64,000 nt of DNA from Saccharothrix sp. ALI-22-I (GTDB taxonomy: Bacteria > Actinomycetota > Actinomycetes > Mycobacteriales > Pseudonocardiaceae), in the NCBI RefSeq assembly GCF_001984175.1, contig NZ_MTQP01000051.1, positions 90,982-154,981 of the forward strand. Reading direction: 5' to 3'. Below are positions 1 to 8,679 of this stretch, in pieces (within the stretch, counting starts at the first letter, position 1; each line of letters begins with the position of its first letter). The notes beneath the pieces were generated by a model, which did not search any database, had not been told where the DNA came from, and was given only the letters and a program-made list of their open reading frames with translations. Made by a program: the position numbers and the translations under genes.

Positions 1-1
1 C

Positions 2-1018
2 CAGGAAAGCACCAGGCAGCTGCTGAACCGCCTGCTGCCGGACTTCGACCACCTGGACGCCCCGGTCGCGGTGCAGTACCAGGGCTACACACCGCTGGCC
101 ATTCCCGCCGGGATGTTCTCCACCGCGGACCTGCTGAGCGAGGATCGGCTGGTCGACGATCCGGGGCAGCGGATTCCGACCATCAACCTCAACCACGCCG
201 TGCACCGCGTGATCACCGAAGGCAACCGGGCGGTCGGCGTCAGCGCCTACGACCTGCTGGCACGCCGACAGCGGGAGTACCGCGCGAACGCCGTCGTGCT
301 CAGCGCCGGGACCATCGAGTCGGCCAAGATCGCGCTGCTGTCCCAGCTGAACGACCCGGCGGACCTGATCGGCCGCGGCATCACCGACCACCCCATCTGG
401 TACACCCACTTCTCGTTGCCGGCCGGCTCCCCGCACGCGGCCGTCCAGGCGTCGGCGAAGCTGTGGTCGCGGCACCGGGACACCTCGGTCGACCGGCACC
501 CCTACAACGTGGTCGTCGAACTCGGCGCGGACTTCAACCAAGGCCGCTACGTCGACCCGGACAACCTCGCCCGGCACCGTGAGTTGAAACGCGACTCGAC
601 CCTCGGCGAGATCGTGTTCCTGTTCAACGCGCCGCTGGTGGAGACCAACCGCCTGCAAGTCGTCGGACCCCCGTCCGCGCCGGTGCAGGTCCACGTCCAG
701 CCGTACCCCCTGGCGCCGGAACTGCTCGACGAGGTACGGGACATCGCGGCCACCGTGCTGAAGGGGATCGGCGCCGAACCGATCATGGGCGAAAACCTGG
801 ACCTCACCCAGGCCAGGCTCGGCGGCGTCGCCCACGAGGTCGGCACACTGCGGATGGGCGAGAACGGCAACGGTGTGGTCGACGCCGACCTCAAGTTCCT
901 CGGCTACGACAACCTCTACGCCTGCGACAACTCGGTGCTGCCCAGCTCCCCCGCCGCCAACCCCACCCTCACGCTGACCGCGCTGAGCCTCCGACTGGCC
1001 CGCCGCCTCACCACCTGA
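2..1018 (+). CDS. GMC-family oxidoreductase, C-terminal part (5' end outside window)
   Basis: The frame is open from base 2, so the gene starts upstream of the window; the GTG at 71 is only an internal codon. The visible 338 residues carry the substrate half and C-terminal signature of FAD-dependent glucose-methanol-choline oxidoreductases: a VVLSAGTIESAKI segment, then GTLRMG followed by a YACDNSVLPSSPAANPTLT-type end. These enzymes oxidise alcohols or sugars using FAD. The N-terminal Rossmann dinucleotide motif is missing because of truncation by the window edge. It is distinct from the second GMC enzyme at 6677-8326 and faces the opposite way. The substrate cannot be read from the sequence. 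Confidence 0.9.
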   Translation, partial: QESTRQLLNRLLPDFDHLDAPVAVQYQGYTPLAIPAGMFSTADLLSEDRLVDDPGQRIPTINLNHAVHRVITEGNRAVGVSAYDLLARRQREYRANAVVLSAGTIESAKIALLSQLNDPADLIGRGITDHPIWYTHFSLPAGSPHAAVQASAKLWSRHRDTSVDRHPYNVVVELGADFNQGRYVDPDNLARHRELKRDSTLGEIVFLFNAPLVETNRLQVVGPPSAPVQVHVQPYPLAPELLDEVRDIAATVLKGIGAEPIMGENLDLTQARLGGVAHEVGTLRMGENGNGVVDADLKFLGYDNLYACDNSVLPSSPAANPTLTLTALSLRLARRLTT

Positions 1019-1050
1019 CCTGGACGACGGCGCCGGTCGCACGGGCTCGA

Positions 1051-1923
1051 CTACGGCCGCGCCGACCGGTACGTGTCAACGGCGATGTGAGTGAAGGAGC
1101 GGATCAGGGGGCTCTCGTGCTCGGTCGCCCAGGCGACGACGAGGGAACTCGGGGGCATGTCGGTCAGGGGCACCCACGTCAGTCCGTCGGGCAGGGCGTG
1201 GGCGAGAGGCGCGATGCCGACCGTGCCGTTCCAGAGGACGGCCCGCATGCACTCGTTGACGGTGCGCACCACCGGGCCTGCGGGCCGCTCGCCGACGGGC
1301 GTCGCACCGTTCCAGTAGGCGCACCAGACCGGGTCGGTGCCTTCCGGCAGCTGGAACCAGGGCCGGTCGGCGAGGTCGGTCAGGCACAGCGCGTCGCGGC
1401 CGGCCAGCGGGTCGTCCGCACGCAAAACGGCCCCGATGGGGTCGGAACGCAGCACGCGCGTGCTGATGCCGGTGTCGTCGAAGGGCAATCGGGTGAGCGC
1501 CACGTCGACCAGGCCGTTGCGCAGTCCTGTGGTGGGGTCGGTGAAGTCCGCCTCGCGGAACCGGATCGAGACCTCAGGATGGCGACGGCGGAAGGTCGCG
1601 GCCAGGCGCGTGCCGGCCTCTTCGGCGCTGTCGGCGAGCGTGCCGATGGTGAGCGTCACGGCGCCGGCGGCGGCCGTTACTCGCGCGCGTGCCTGCTCGG
1701 CCTGTTCCAGCAACGTGCGCGCCTCCACGTACAGCGCGTTCCCGGCGGGGGTGAGTTCGACGCCGGTGGCCGATCGGTGCAGCAGCACGACGCCCAGGTC
1801 GTTCTCCAGCTGCTTGATCGCCCGGCTCAGCGGTGGCTGCGTCATGTGCAGCCGGGCGGCGGCCCGCCCGAAGTGCCGTTCCTCGGCCGTGGCCACGAAG
1901 TAGCGCAGCAGGCGGAACTCCAT
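1051..1923 (-). CDS. LysR-family transcriptional regulator
   Basis: The protein has 290 residues. It opens with a classic LysR winged helix-turn-helix (MEFRLLRYFVATAEERHFGRA, then MTQPPLSRAIKQLE at about 27-40) and continues with a periplasmic-binding-protein-like effector domain. The start at 1923 is chosen because MEFRLLRYF is the canonical LysR N terminus, although the frame stays open further upstream. It is transcribed divergently from the metallo-hydrolase gene at 2006, with 82 bp between start codons and a palindrome (1934-1950) in that gap. LysR proteins usually control the divergent neighbour and themselves, so regulation of the metallo-hydrolase is the natural inference. The inducer is unknown. 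Confidence 0.93.
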   Translation of the reverse strand: MEFRLLRYFVATAEERHFGRAAARLHMTQPPLSRAIKQLENDLGVVLLHRSATGVELTPAGNALYVEARTLLEQAEQARARVTAAAGAVTLTIGTLADSAEEAGTRLAATFRRRHPEVSIRFREADFTDPTTGLRNGLVDVALTRLPFDDTGISTRVLRSDPIGAVLRADDPLAGRDALCLTDLADRPWFQLPEGTDPVWCAYWNGATPVGERPAGPVVRTVNECMRAVLWNGTVGIAPLAHALPDGLTWVPLTDMPPSSLVVAWATEHESPLIRSFTHIAVDTYRSARP

Positions 1924-1933
1924 GATCAGCGAA

Positions 1934-1950
1934 GATACCAACGCGGTATC
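1934..1950. promoter_or_regulatory. LysR-type operator (T-N11-A palindrome)
   Basis: GATACC-AACGC-GGTATC is a perfect 6-bp inverted repeat with a 5-bp spacer in the divergent gap between the lysR start (1923) and the metallo-hydrolase start (2006). T1936 and A1948 give the T-N11-A core expected of LysR boxes. It lies 11 bp from the regulator's own start codon, which suits autorepression. Confidence 0.75.
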
Positions 1951-2005
1951 GGGAGTGCGGAATCGGTGTTGGACGCCGGGCACGCGCCGGCCGCAGGGTC
2001 GGGGC

Positions 2006-2899
2006 ATGTCTTCCGAACCTCTCGCCCACGAACCGGTCGTCGAGATCACCCAGGTCCGGGAACTCGCCCGCGACCTGGTGGTGATCCCGAACCGCGGGGT
2101 GGAGCTCGTGCCCAACATCGGCGTCATCGGCGGCAGCCACTCCGTGCTGGTGGTCGAGACCGGCATGGGCCCGCGCAACGGCGAGAAGGTGCTCGCCTTC
2201 GCCACCGAGTACGCCAAGGGCCGCAAGCTCTACCTGACCACGACGCACTTCCACCCCGAGCACGCGTTCGGCGCGCAAGCCTTCGCGGGCGAGGCGACGT
2301 ACCTCGTCAACGCCGCGCAGGCCACGGACCTGGCCGGCAAGGGGCCGGGCTACCTGGAGATGTTCCGCGGCCTCGGCGCGCCGATCGCGCGGCAACTGGA
2401 AGACGTCGAACTGGTCGCGCCCGAAGTGGTCTACGACGACGGGTACGACCTCGACCTGGGCGGCCGGGTCGTGCGGCTGCGCGCCACCGGACGCGCCCAC
2501 AGCAAGGGCGACCAGGTGGTGACCGTCCCCGACGCGGGCGTGCTGTTCACCGGTGACCTGGTCGACGCCGGTCAGTTCCCGATCTTCCCGTGGTTCCCGC
2601 CGTACGACACCGACGTCTCGGGGCCGCGCTGGATCGACGTGATGCACGGCCTGGTCGCGACCGACCCGGACGTGGTGGTGCCCGGCCACGGCGACATCTC
2701 CGGCTCGCGGTTGCTGGCTGATGTCCGCGACTACCTCGAACTGCTGCGCGATGAGACCTGGGTGCGGCGCGACTCGGCCATGACCCAGGAGACGATAGTC
2801 GCGGAGGTCGAGGCGCTGATGATCGAGCGGCACCCGGACTGGGCCGGTCAGGACTGGATCAGAAACGGCGTCGGCTGCTTCTGCGCGGAGCACGCGTGA
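2006..2899 (+). CDS. MBL-fold metallo-hydrolase
   Basis: The protein has 297 residues and a metallo-beta-lactamase fold. It shows the first metal motif as HFHPEH (residues about 85-90; Asp of the common HxHxDH replaced by Glu), a second ligand in TGRAHSKGD, the bridging Asp in FTGDLVD and the last His in VPGHGDI. The arrangement resembles the SoxH/quinoprotein-relay branch rather than true beta-lactamases. No signal peptide is seen, so it is probably cytoplasmic. The ATG at 2006 is preferred to the in-frame 1922 start, which would overlap the LysR operator and add residues unlike the family. It is divergent from, and probably controlled by, the LysR gene. The substrate is unknown. Confidence 0.88.
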   Translation: MSSEPLAHEPVVEITQVRELARDLVVIPNRGVELVPNIGVIGGSHSVLVVETGMGPRNGEKVLAFATEYAKGRKLYLTTTHFHPEHAFGAQAFAGEATYLVNAAQATDLAGKGPGYLEMFRGLGAPIARQLEDVELVAPEVVYDDGYDLDLGGRVVRLRATGRAHSKGDQVVTVPDAGVLFTGDLVDAGQFPIFPWFPPYDTDVSGPRWIDVMHGLVATDPDVVVPGHGDISGSRLLADVRDYLELLRDETWVRRDSAMTQETIVAEVEALMIERHPDWAGQDWIRNGVGCFCAEHA

Positions 2900-3431
2900 C
2901 GCGCCAGGAGCACGGCATCACCGTCAGAGTGCGACACGACGCACGCTCATGGCAGCCGCTGCGAGCGAGCGTCCCGCCGGGCACCTGGACCGGAGTCCTG
3001 CCCGACCACTGACCCTGCGCCAAGCCTCCAAGTAGCCGATGTGCGGACGTTGGGCGATCGCGTCGTGGGCCATGGCGGGATGAGCACGGTGGGTCAGTCG
3101 TGGTCTCGTGTTGCGATCTCGATGTTTGAGCGAATCGTTCTGGTCAGGCGGTGGTCGGCTCCTAGCGCCCGCTCGGCATCGGCCAGTGTCGCCTCGTACA
3201 GCGGAATCGCACGACAGCCCCCTCAACCCAAGGGCCGCAGCGCCCGCGGACCGGCACCCCGATGATCGCACTCCACCCCTCCGCCGCTGCCGAAACCACG
3301 CCCATCCGCAATATCCACTCGCCCTCGACCTCCACCGTGGCGGTGCCACATCCCACCTGAACAGCCACGCCTTGATGGGCCCGTCCGAGCACGTGAGAAA
3401 CTTCGGTCCTACCGAGGTCAAGGGGACGACG
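2900..3431. other. Non-coding gap of about 530 bp with a gene remnant
   Basis: No intact gene is seen between the metallo-hydrolase stop and the LURP-like start. A short TPR-like tail survives on the minus strand at 3094-3222 (listed separately). The AAGGGGA at 3419-3425 serves the next gene as ribosome binding site. The rest shows no recognisable feature. Confidence 0.5.
3094..3222 (-). pseudogene. C-terminal remnant of a tetratricopeptide-repeat protein
   Basis: A 42-codon stretch on the minus strand, bounded upstream by an in-frame TGA (3223-3225) and ended by its own TGA, reads AIPLYEATLADAERALGADH, then RLTRTIRSNIEIATRDHD. This matches the tail of the last repeat in actinomycete TPR proteins (often NB-ARC/TPR), where AIxLYExTLADxERVLGxDHPxTRTIRxN is typical. 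There is no start codon or ribosome binding site and the rest of the protein is absent, so this is a decayed fragment. Confidence 0.55.
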
Positions 3432-4019
3432 ATGCTCTCGCAGGCGAACAACGTGCTGCACATGCACCAAAAGGTCACCTTGATGGTGAACCGTTACGAG
3501 ATCTTCGCCGACAACGGCGGCGAGCCGGGGCAGCTCGTGGCGTTCGTCGAGCAGAAGCGGTTGGCCTTCAAGGAGCAGGTGACCATCTACACCGACTCCA
3601 GCAAGAACCAGGTGCTCGCGGGCTTCCGCGCACGCAAGGTGATCGACCTCGGCAGCGGGTACGACGTGACCGACGGCAACGGGCAGTCCATCGGCGGGTT
3701 CCGCAAGGACTTCGGCAAGTCCCTGATGAACTCCACCTGGCACCTCGACCAGCCGGGCGCGCCGACGGCCACCGGCAGCGAGCGCAACGCGGGCGTGGCC
3801 GTCCTGCGCCGCCTGTGGGGCTTCCTGCCCTTCGTCAACAACATCCCGTTCCCGTTCCGCTACCACTTCGACTTCACCCGCAACGGCCAGCCGGTGTTCA
3901 GCGTCGACAAGAAGACCTGGGTCCGCGACCACTACCTGATCCAGATCGCCGACCCGTACGTCGACCGCCGCGTGGTGATCGCCCAGGCCGTCGCGGTGGA
4001 CGCCCTCCAGTCCCGCTGA
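3432..4019 (+). CDS. LURP-one-related / scramblase-like family protein
   Basis: The protein has 195 residues and opens MLSQANNVLHMHQKVTLMVNRYEIF. It has alternating beta-rich segments (VYDENGQ-like GYDVTDGNGQSIGGFRKDFG, then FDFTRNGQPVFSVDKKTWVRDHYLIQIADPYVD), characteristic of the LURP-one/tubby-like barrel proteins common in actinomycetes. The role is unknown; relatives are small soluble beta-barrels related to phospholipid scramblases. The start at 3432 is chosen over upstream in-frame codons because AAGGGGA lies 6 nt before it. It stands alone and is followed at once by a strong hairpin terminator. Confidence 0.85.
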   Translation: MLSQANNVLHMHQKVTLMVNRYEIFADNGGEPGQLVAFVEQKRLAFKEQVTIYTDSSKNQVLAGFRARKVIDLGSGYDVTDGNGQSIGGFRKDFGKSLMNSTWHLDQPGAPTATGSERNAGVAVLRRLWGFLPFVNNIPFPFRYHFDFTRNGQPVFSVDKKTWVRDHYLIQIADPYVDRRVVIAQAVAVDALQSR

Positions 4020-4024
4020 CCCCC

Positions 4025-4061
4025 ACCGGCCGCCGAGTCACCACGAACCTCGGCGGCCGGT
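4025..4061 (+). terminator. Hairpin terminator after the LURP-like gene
   Basis: A perfect stem of 13 bp (ACCGGCCGCCGAG with CTCGGCGGCCGGT) around an 11-nt loop begins 6 bp after the stop codon at 4019. There is no long T tract, as is usual for actinomycete hairpin terminators. Confidence 0.75.
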
Positions 4062-4422
4062 TCGCCCCTTCGGCGCACGTGCGGCGCGGGGTGCGATTGC
4101 GTGTTGGCGGCCTATTCGACTTTCCCATAGCCGCAGGTCTTCGCATCCGGTCATCGACGAATGGAAAGTCGGTGCTTCGGAGGACCACAGAAAGTCGGCG
4201 GAAGCTGTCGTCGCACCGCCCGGCGCCGGTTCGCTCAGGACGAGAAGTCATCTTTCACGGAGTTTGACGACACATCGGCAATGCGCGGCGCTCAATTGAT
4301 CTACGGGTCAAGTTGGGCGCCTTTTGTCATGCCGTACTTACGTGCAGTCGGATCGTACGACACTTCTCGCACGATGTCCGGAACAACGTGCGCCGGTCCA
4401 TCAGGCCTCCTCGTGGAACGGG
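4062..4422. other. Intergenic region between convergent units, no gene seen
   Basis: About 360 bp between two terminators. It is less GC-rich than its surroundings. It holds a 9-bp inverted repeat, CGACTTTCC at 4117-4125 and GGAAAGTCG at 4163-4171, with a partial third copy near 4190. No coding sequence is supported. Confidence 0.4.
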
Positions 4423-4457
4423 GTGTGCCCGTCCTCCGGCGGGGAGGACGGGCACAC
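4423..4457 (-). terminator. Strong hairpin terminator of the oxidase/IolE/FG-GAP operon
   Basis: A perfect 15-bp stem (4423-4437 with 4443-4457) encloses a 5-nt loop, starting 5 bp beyond the stop codon of the FG-GAP gene (4462) on the minus strand. It is the strongest simple hairpin I found in the window. Confidence 0.85.
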
Positions 4458-4461
4458 GGGA

Positions 4462-5766
4462 TCAGCCGTTGACCGCCCTGGGGGGTGACGTGAACAGCGG
4501 TTTGCCGAACTCGTTGAGGAACAGCATGATCCGCGGGTCCTTGGCCAGGTAGTACCCCGCTGTGTAGTAGCCGGTGGTGGCGAAGTCGAGCCTGCCGTCA
4601 CCGGTGAAATCGCCGACCGCGATCCGCGCGGCGGAATGGGTGGAGACGGTGGCGCTGGTGCACTGGGCCACGGAGCCGTCCCGCACATCGATCTTGTAGT
4701 AGAGAACCCCCTGCCACGGCGCGGGACCGCGCAGTGCGACGAGGAACTCGTCATTGCCGTCGCCGTCGAAGTCGGCGGCCACGATGTGGTGACCGACGGC
4801 GTGCCCCGGCGTCTCCGGGTCGCCGAAGACCGCCAGCACCGTGCGCTGCCAGGCCCCACCCGCGGGCCCGTCGCTGGTCGGGCGGCGGGTGTAGACGACG
4901 AGCGTGTTGCCGTGGAAGGGCTCGATGGCGGCGATGTACCCGCATTGGTTGTCACCCAGCCTGCCGACGGTGAGGTTGCCGCTGCCCTTGAACGGTCGCT
5001 GCATGCCCGCGGGCGGCGGCTGGAGGGGGGCGCCGGGGTGCACCGGCCGGCGGTGCCAGGTCCCGTCACCGCCGGGTCCGAACCACTGGATGCCCTCCTC
5101 GCACGCCAGCAGCAGCGAGTCCCGGCCGGGGTAGGGCGTGCCGGTGAACCGGTCGACGACCACGCCGTGCACGATGCGGAAGTCGGTGTCGTTCAGCACG
5201 GTCCTGGGCCACGGCTCGCGGCCGAGCACGTCCGCGGGCTTCTGGTACAGCGACACCTCGACGGGTTGGTCCACGCCTTGGGCGCCGCCGGCCGGGCCGA
5301 CCACCGGCAGTGCCACCAGTTCGCTCTCGGCCGACCCGGTGAAGTGACCCAGGGCCAGCCGGTGGGTCGCGACCAGGTCGCCGATCGGGTACTGCTCCCA
5401 CTGCTCGCCACCGGTGAAGCTGCCGGGGTTGCGCAGCCAGGAGATCTTGCCGTCGTGCTCGCCGCAGTCGAACATGCAGGAGCCGTAGTCGTGGCAGATC
5501 ACGATGTCGGCGCGACCGTCACCGGCGATGTCGCCGCAGTCGAGCGCCACGGGTTTGTCCAGATCGGCGATGTGGTGCTTGCGCCAGGGGCCGTTCGGCG
5601 CGGAGGGGTTGCGGTACCAGGAGACCCGGCCGGTGGTCAGACCGGAGGTGACCAGGTCGAGCCGGCCGTCACCGTCCACGTCCACGGCCTGGATCCAGTA
5701 GCCGTCCTTCGGGTCGGCGTCCACCAGTTGCGGGACGAAGTCGACGCCGGGGTTGCCGAGGTTCAC
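4462..5766 (-). CDS. FG-GAP/VCBS repeat protein (beta-propeller-like)
   Basis: The 434-residue protein carries repeated FG-GAP calcium-loop motifs: DVDGDGRLDLV near residue 30, DIAGDGRADIV, ADFDGDGNDEFLV and GDFTGDGRLDFAT. These repeats usually build a beta-propeller. No signal peptide or catalytic motif is visible, so it is probably cytosolic. Its start codon overlaps the stop of the upstream IolE-like gene (ATGA, 5763-5766), so the two are translationally coupled. The gene is last in a three-gene operon with a pyranose-oxidase-like enzyme. It may be a binding or lyase partner for carbohydrate substrates, but that is inference from context only. Confidence 0.85.
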   Translation of the reverse strand: MNLGNPGVDFVPQLVDADPKDGYWIQAVDVDGDGRLDLVTSGLTTGRVSWYRNPSAPNGPWRKHHIADLDKPVALDCGDIAGDGRADIVICHDYGSCMFDCGEHDGKISWLRNPGSFTGGEQWEQYPIGDLVATHRLALGHFTGSAESELVALPVVGPAGGAQGVDQPVEVSLYQKPADVLGREPWPRTVLNDTDFRIVHGVVVDRFTGTPYPGRDSLLLACEEGIQWFGPGGDGTWHRRPVHPGAPLQPPPAGMQRPFKGSGNLTVGRLGDNQCGYIAAIEPFHGNTLVVYTRRPTSDGPAGGAWQRTVLAVFGDPETPGHAVGHHIVAADFDGDGNDEFLVALRGPAPWQGVLYYKIDVRDGSVAQCTSATVSTHSAARIAVGDFTGDGRLDFATTGYYTAGYYLAKDPRIMLFLNEFGKPLFTSPPRAVNG

Positions 5767-6662
5767 AGTCCGGTCACCTGCCTCAGGTAGCGGCGGGCCG
5801 TGCGCGCGAAGTCCAGCGGCTCGCCTTGGTCGGTGCCCTGCTCGGCCTCCACGACCAGCCAGCCGGTGAAGCCTCCGAGGTCGAGCTGCCGCAGGATCTG
5901 CGGGAAGTCCACGATCCCGACGTCACCGGGAACGGTGAACACACCGGCCTTGACGTGCTCGTAGAAACTGTGGTTCTTGCCGCTGCTCACCGGTTCGTCG
6001 CGGATGTTCTTCAGGTGGACGTGCGGGATGCGGTGCGAGTAGTCCTTGATCAGGCGCACGACACTCGCACCCGCCCACGTCAGGTGACCGGTGTCCAGCA
6101 ACAGGTGCACGTTGTCGTTGGTCTCGCGCATGAGCCGCTCGACGTCGTCCTGGGTCTGCACACCGGTGCCCATGTGCGGGTGGTAGCACAGCCGCATACT
6201 CTCGCCGGCGGCGAGGTTGCCGAGAACGTTGAGCCCGGTGGTGAGCGCTTTCCACTGGTCCTCGGTGAACACGGGTTTGCGGGACTCCAGGTCGGCCTCG
6301 CGGTCGAGGTGAATGGAGTTGCCGAACTCGGCGACCCCGATGTCCTGGCCGCCCACCTTCTTCACGAACTTCATCCGGCGTCGGAACTCGGCCAACGTGG
6401 CTTCGAACTTGTCTTCGGTGAAGCAGGTGCTGACCCAGGGCTCGGAGACCTTCAGCCGTCTCCGGGAGAGTTCGTGGATGAGCTCGTCGACTTCCTTGGG
6501 GAACTTGTGCCCGATGCTGCACCCCTGGAAGTCCGCTTTGGCGATCTCGTCCACGCACCGCGCGAAGGGGATGTCGCGGCCGAGATCGTCGTCGTCCTGG
6601 AAGTCGTCGTTGGTCCAGCACGTCGGGGTGATGCCGAGGAACACCCGCTGCGGGTCGAACAT
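5763..6662 (-). CDS. Sugar-phosphate isomerase/epimerase-like TIM barrel (IolE family)
   Basis: The protein has 299 residues and belongs to the xylose-isomerase-like TIM-barrel family that includes inosose dehydratase IolE. Likely metal ligands are the Glu in GVAEFGN, Asp and His in LLLDTGHLTWAG, His in HVHLKN and Glu in LVVEAEQG. The start at 6662 gives MFDPQRVFLGITPTCWTND, a typical IolE N terminus (LGITPTxWxND). IolE removes water from 2-keto-inositol; relatives act on 3-keto sugars, including C-deglycosidase subunits. It lies between a pyranose-oxidase-like gene (14 bp upstream) and an FG-GAP gene (overlapping). A role on a keto-sugar made by the oxidase is the likely reading. Confidence 0.88.
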   Translation of the reverse strand: MFDPQRVFLGITPTCWTNDDFQDDDDLGRDIPFARCVDEIAKADFQGCSIGHKFPKEVDELIHELSRRRLKVSEPWVSTCFTEDKFEATLAEFRRRMKFVKKVGGQDIGVAEFGNSIHLDREADLESRKPVFTEDQWKALTTGLNVLGNLAAGESMRLCYHPHMGTGVQTQDDVERLMRETNDNVHLLLDTGHLTWAGASVVRLIKDYSHRIPHVHLKNIRDEPVSSGKNHSFYEHVKAGVFTVPGDVGIVDFPQILRQLDLGGFTGWLVVEAEQGTDQGEPLDFARTARRYLRQVTGL

Positions 6663-6676
6663 GGCAACCTCCACGG

Positions 6677-8326
6677 TCAGGGGCAGGAACGGGGGTCGAG
6701 GATCGCCTCGGCGGACCGCAGCGCCATCGCCATGCTGGTCAACGTGGGGTTGGCGGCGTTGCCCGACGGGTGCAGCCCGTTGCCGCCCAGGTAGAGGTTG
6801 GTCGTGCCGTGCACCTTCGAGCACGTGTCGACCACGCTGGTCTCCTGGTCGAGCCCCATCCGGGTGGTGCCCGCGATGTGCAGCGGCAGGCCGGGCTTGA
6901 CGAACTGCGGCTCCGAGCCGGGCAGGTAGCCGCCCAGGTACGAGGCCACTTCGGTCATGTGCTGCATCATCCGGCCGGCCTGCGCCCGCTCCTTCTTGCT
7001 GAGGGAGAAGGAGAACGTCGGCTGCGGCATGCCGAAGGTGTCCTTGACGGTGGCGGAGAACGTCACGCGGTTCTCCGACCGCGGGCGGGTCAGCCCGAAC
7101 CAGCGCAGGTCCACGATCAGCCGGGGGTCCACGTCCGGTGCCAGGTCACCGTAGCTGAACGCGTCGCGGTGGATCTGGCAGTGCCACGGGGTGCTCTCCG
7201 TCACCGGTAGCCACAGGTTGGGCTCGGGTTCGTTGATCGGGATGGGCACGGGGTCCTGCGGGTGCTCCCTCCGGTAGGCGTCGATGCGTTCCGCACCGTC
7301 GTAGTCCGGATCGAGGTACTTCTTGATGTCGTCGACCAGGCGTTGGTGCAGCACCACCTGGCAGAAGGACATGGGCTGCTCGGTGACGTAACGCCCCAGC
7401 GCGGGCAGCCGGTCCTCGTCGAAGCCCGAGGCGTGGAGCAGTTGCGGCGTCAGCACGGCGTTGCACGCCACGATGTAGTGCTGGGCAACGACGCGGTACT
7501 CCTTGTTCCAGTCGTTGAGGTCCCACACCCGGGCGTACTGCACTTCGGTGCGATCGGCGTTCATGACCAGTTCGGTGCACTGGTGTTCGGGCCACAGGCG
7601 GAACCTGTTCTCGTCCTGCGCGGCCGGGTCGGCCAGGTCGCCCAGCACCGTGTCAGTGCCGCTCCAGGTGACGAACTCCGGGTTGTCCGTGCGCCGTTCC
7701 ACCGCCAACGGCAGGCTTTCGATGGGATAGCCCTCCTCCTTGAGCACGGTGCGCACCAGTTGGTGCCGCACCGAGGCGTCGAAGGCGGTGCTGTTGGTCT
7801 TGATGATGTCCTTGGCCGTCTTGTAGTAGTTCTTCATCTCCTCGATGCCGATGGGGTACTGGTGCACCACACCGGTGTCGGAAGTCCAGTTCAGCTCCAG
7901 GTTCTCGTGGAACTGAGGGGTGGCGCAGGTCCAGTGGGTCGCCATGCCGCCCACGGCGTAGGTGGAGGCGCACGCGTCCAGGTTGCGGTGCTTGTTCTGC
8001 TCGGGGTTCTGGCCGTTCTTGATGAAGCCGGGGTACTTCTCGGGGTCGAAGCGGAACGCCGACGGGTCCAGGGTCAGCGGCGGGTCGTCGCGCGTGGGGA
8101 CGGACACGGTGCTGAGGTGGCCGCGGATGACCGAGACGAACAGGTCGATGTTGCGCTGGAACAGGAAGGCGTTCTTCTGGTGGGCGCCGAACCGCGCCGA
8201 CTGCTGCGCCCCGGCATCGATCATGAGGACTTTCCGGTTGCCGTCCACGAGTCTGGAGGCGAACGTCGCACCGATGGGGCCAGACCCGATGATCAGTACG
8301 TCGACCGAAATTTCTTGCGCTTCCAT
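6677..8326 (-). CDS. Pyranose-oxidase-like GMC flavoprotein (glycoside oxidase)
   Basis: The protein has 549 residues. An N-terminal FAD Rossmann motif VLIIGSGPIGATFASRL (about residues 10-26) is followed by a STYAVGGMATHWTCATP segment like the flavin loop of pyranose 2-oxidase, and the C terminus ends GGNGLHPSGNAANPTLTSMAMALRSAE, the GMC active-site region with the His/Asn pair. Pyranose oxidases and related bacterial C-glycoside 3-oxidases oxidise a sugar hydroxyl to a ketone. The start at 8326 follows GAGAAGGA, a good ribosome binding site. It is the first gene of the operon with the IolE-like and FG-GAP genes. There is no signal peptide. The exact substrate and oxidation position cannot be told. 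Confidence 0.88.
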   Translation of the reverse strand: MEAQEISVDVLIIGSGPIGATFASRLVDGNRKVLMIDAGAQQSARFGAHQKNAFLFQRNIDLFVSVIRGHLSTVSVPTRDDPPLTLDPSAFRFDPEKYPGFIKNGQNPEQNKHRNLDACASTYAVGGMATHWTCATPQFHENLELNWTSDTGVVHQYPIGIEEMKNYYKTAKDIIKTNSTAFDASVRHQLVRTVLKEEGYPIESLPLAVERRTDNPEFVTWSGTDTVLGDLADPAAQDENRFRLWPEHQCTELVMNADRTEVQYARVWDLNDWNKEYRVVAQHYIVACNAVLTPQLLHASGFDEDRLPALGRYVTEQPMSFCQVVLHQRLVDDIKKYLDPDYDGAERIDAYRREHPQDPVPIPINEPEPNLWLPVTESTPWHCQIHRDAFSYGDLAPDVDPRLIVDLRWFGLTRPRSENRVTFSATVKDTFGMPQPTFSFSLSKKERAQAGRMMQHMTEVASYLGGYLPGSEPQFVKPGLPLHIAGTTRMGLDQETSVVDTCSKVHGTTNLYLGGNGLHPSGNAANPTLTSMAMALRSAEAILDPRSCP

Positions 8327-8364
8327 AGATCCTTCTCCACGATTGAGCGGCGATACGCCGCGGA

Positions 8365-8386
8365 GTCCGAAGGGATGCGTTCGGAC
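8365..8386. promoter_or_regulatory. Inverted repeat in the divergent promoter region 8327-8679
   Basis: GTCCGAA, 8 bp, TTCGGAC is a perfect 7-bp inverted repeat, 39 bp upstream of the oxidase start codon (minus strand). It could be an operator for the sugar operon. The remaining 350-bp gap up to the Trypco1-type start at 8680 shows no gene. Confidence 0.45.
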
Positions 8387-8679
8387 CAGACGCCACCGAT
8401 GGTGGCACCACGCGCAGCGGTCACGGAACGAATGCGGTGTGACGCAACCGGATCGAGGAAGACGCACCACGGACTGGTGAAGAGCCTTCCCGCCACCGCA
8501 GTTCACCCGGAATCGACACGCCGTCCCCCGCGCAGGCACACCTCACGGACTACTGAACCTCGAACGGAGGTGCCGGTCGAGCTCAGTGCCTCCTGCGGTC
8601 ACCGGCTGTAACACGTAAGCCCCGATGGGCGACTACCAGCGTACGCGCGGTGATCATTGCGCAGGCGGAGAGGAAACCC

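Noticed and set aside
2924..3478. 184-codon minus-strand ORF across the 5' region of the LURP-like gene
   Set aside because: It overlaps the well-supported LURP-like start and has shadow composition. The only credible minus-strand coding trace is in a different frame (3094-3222).
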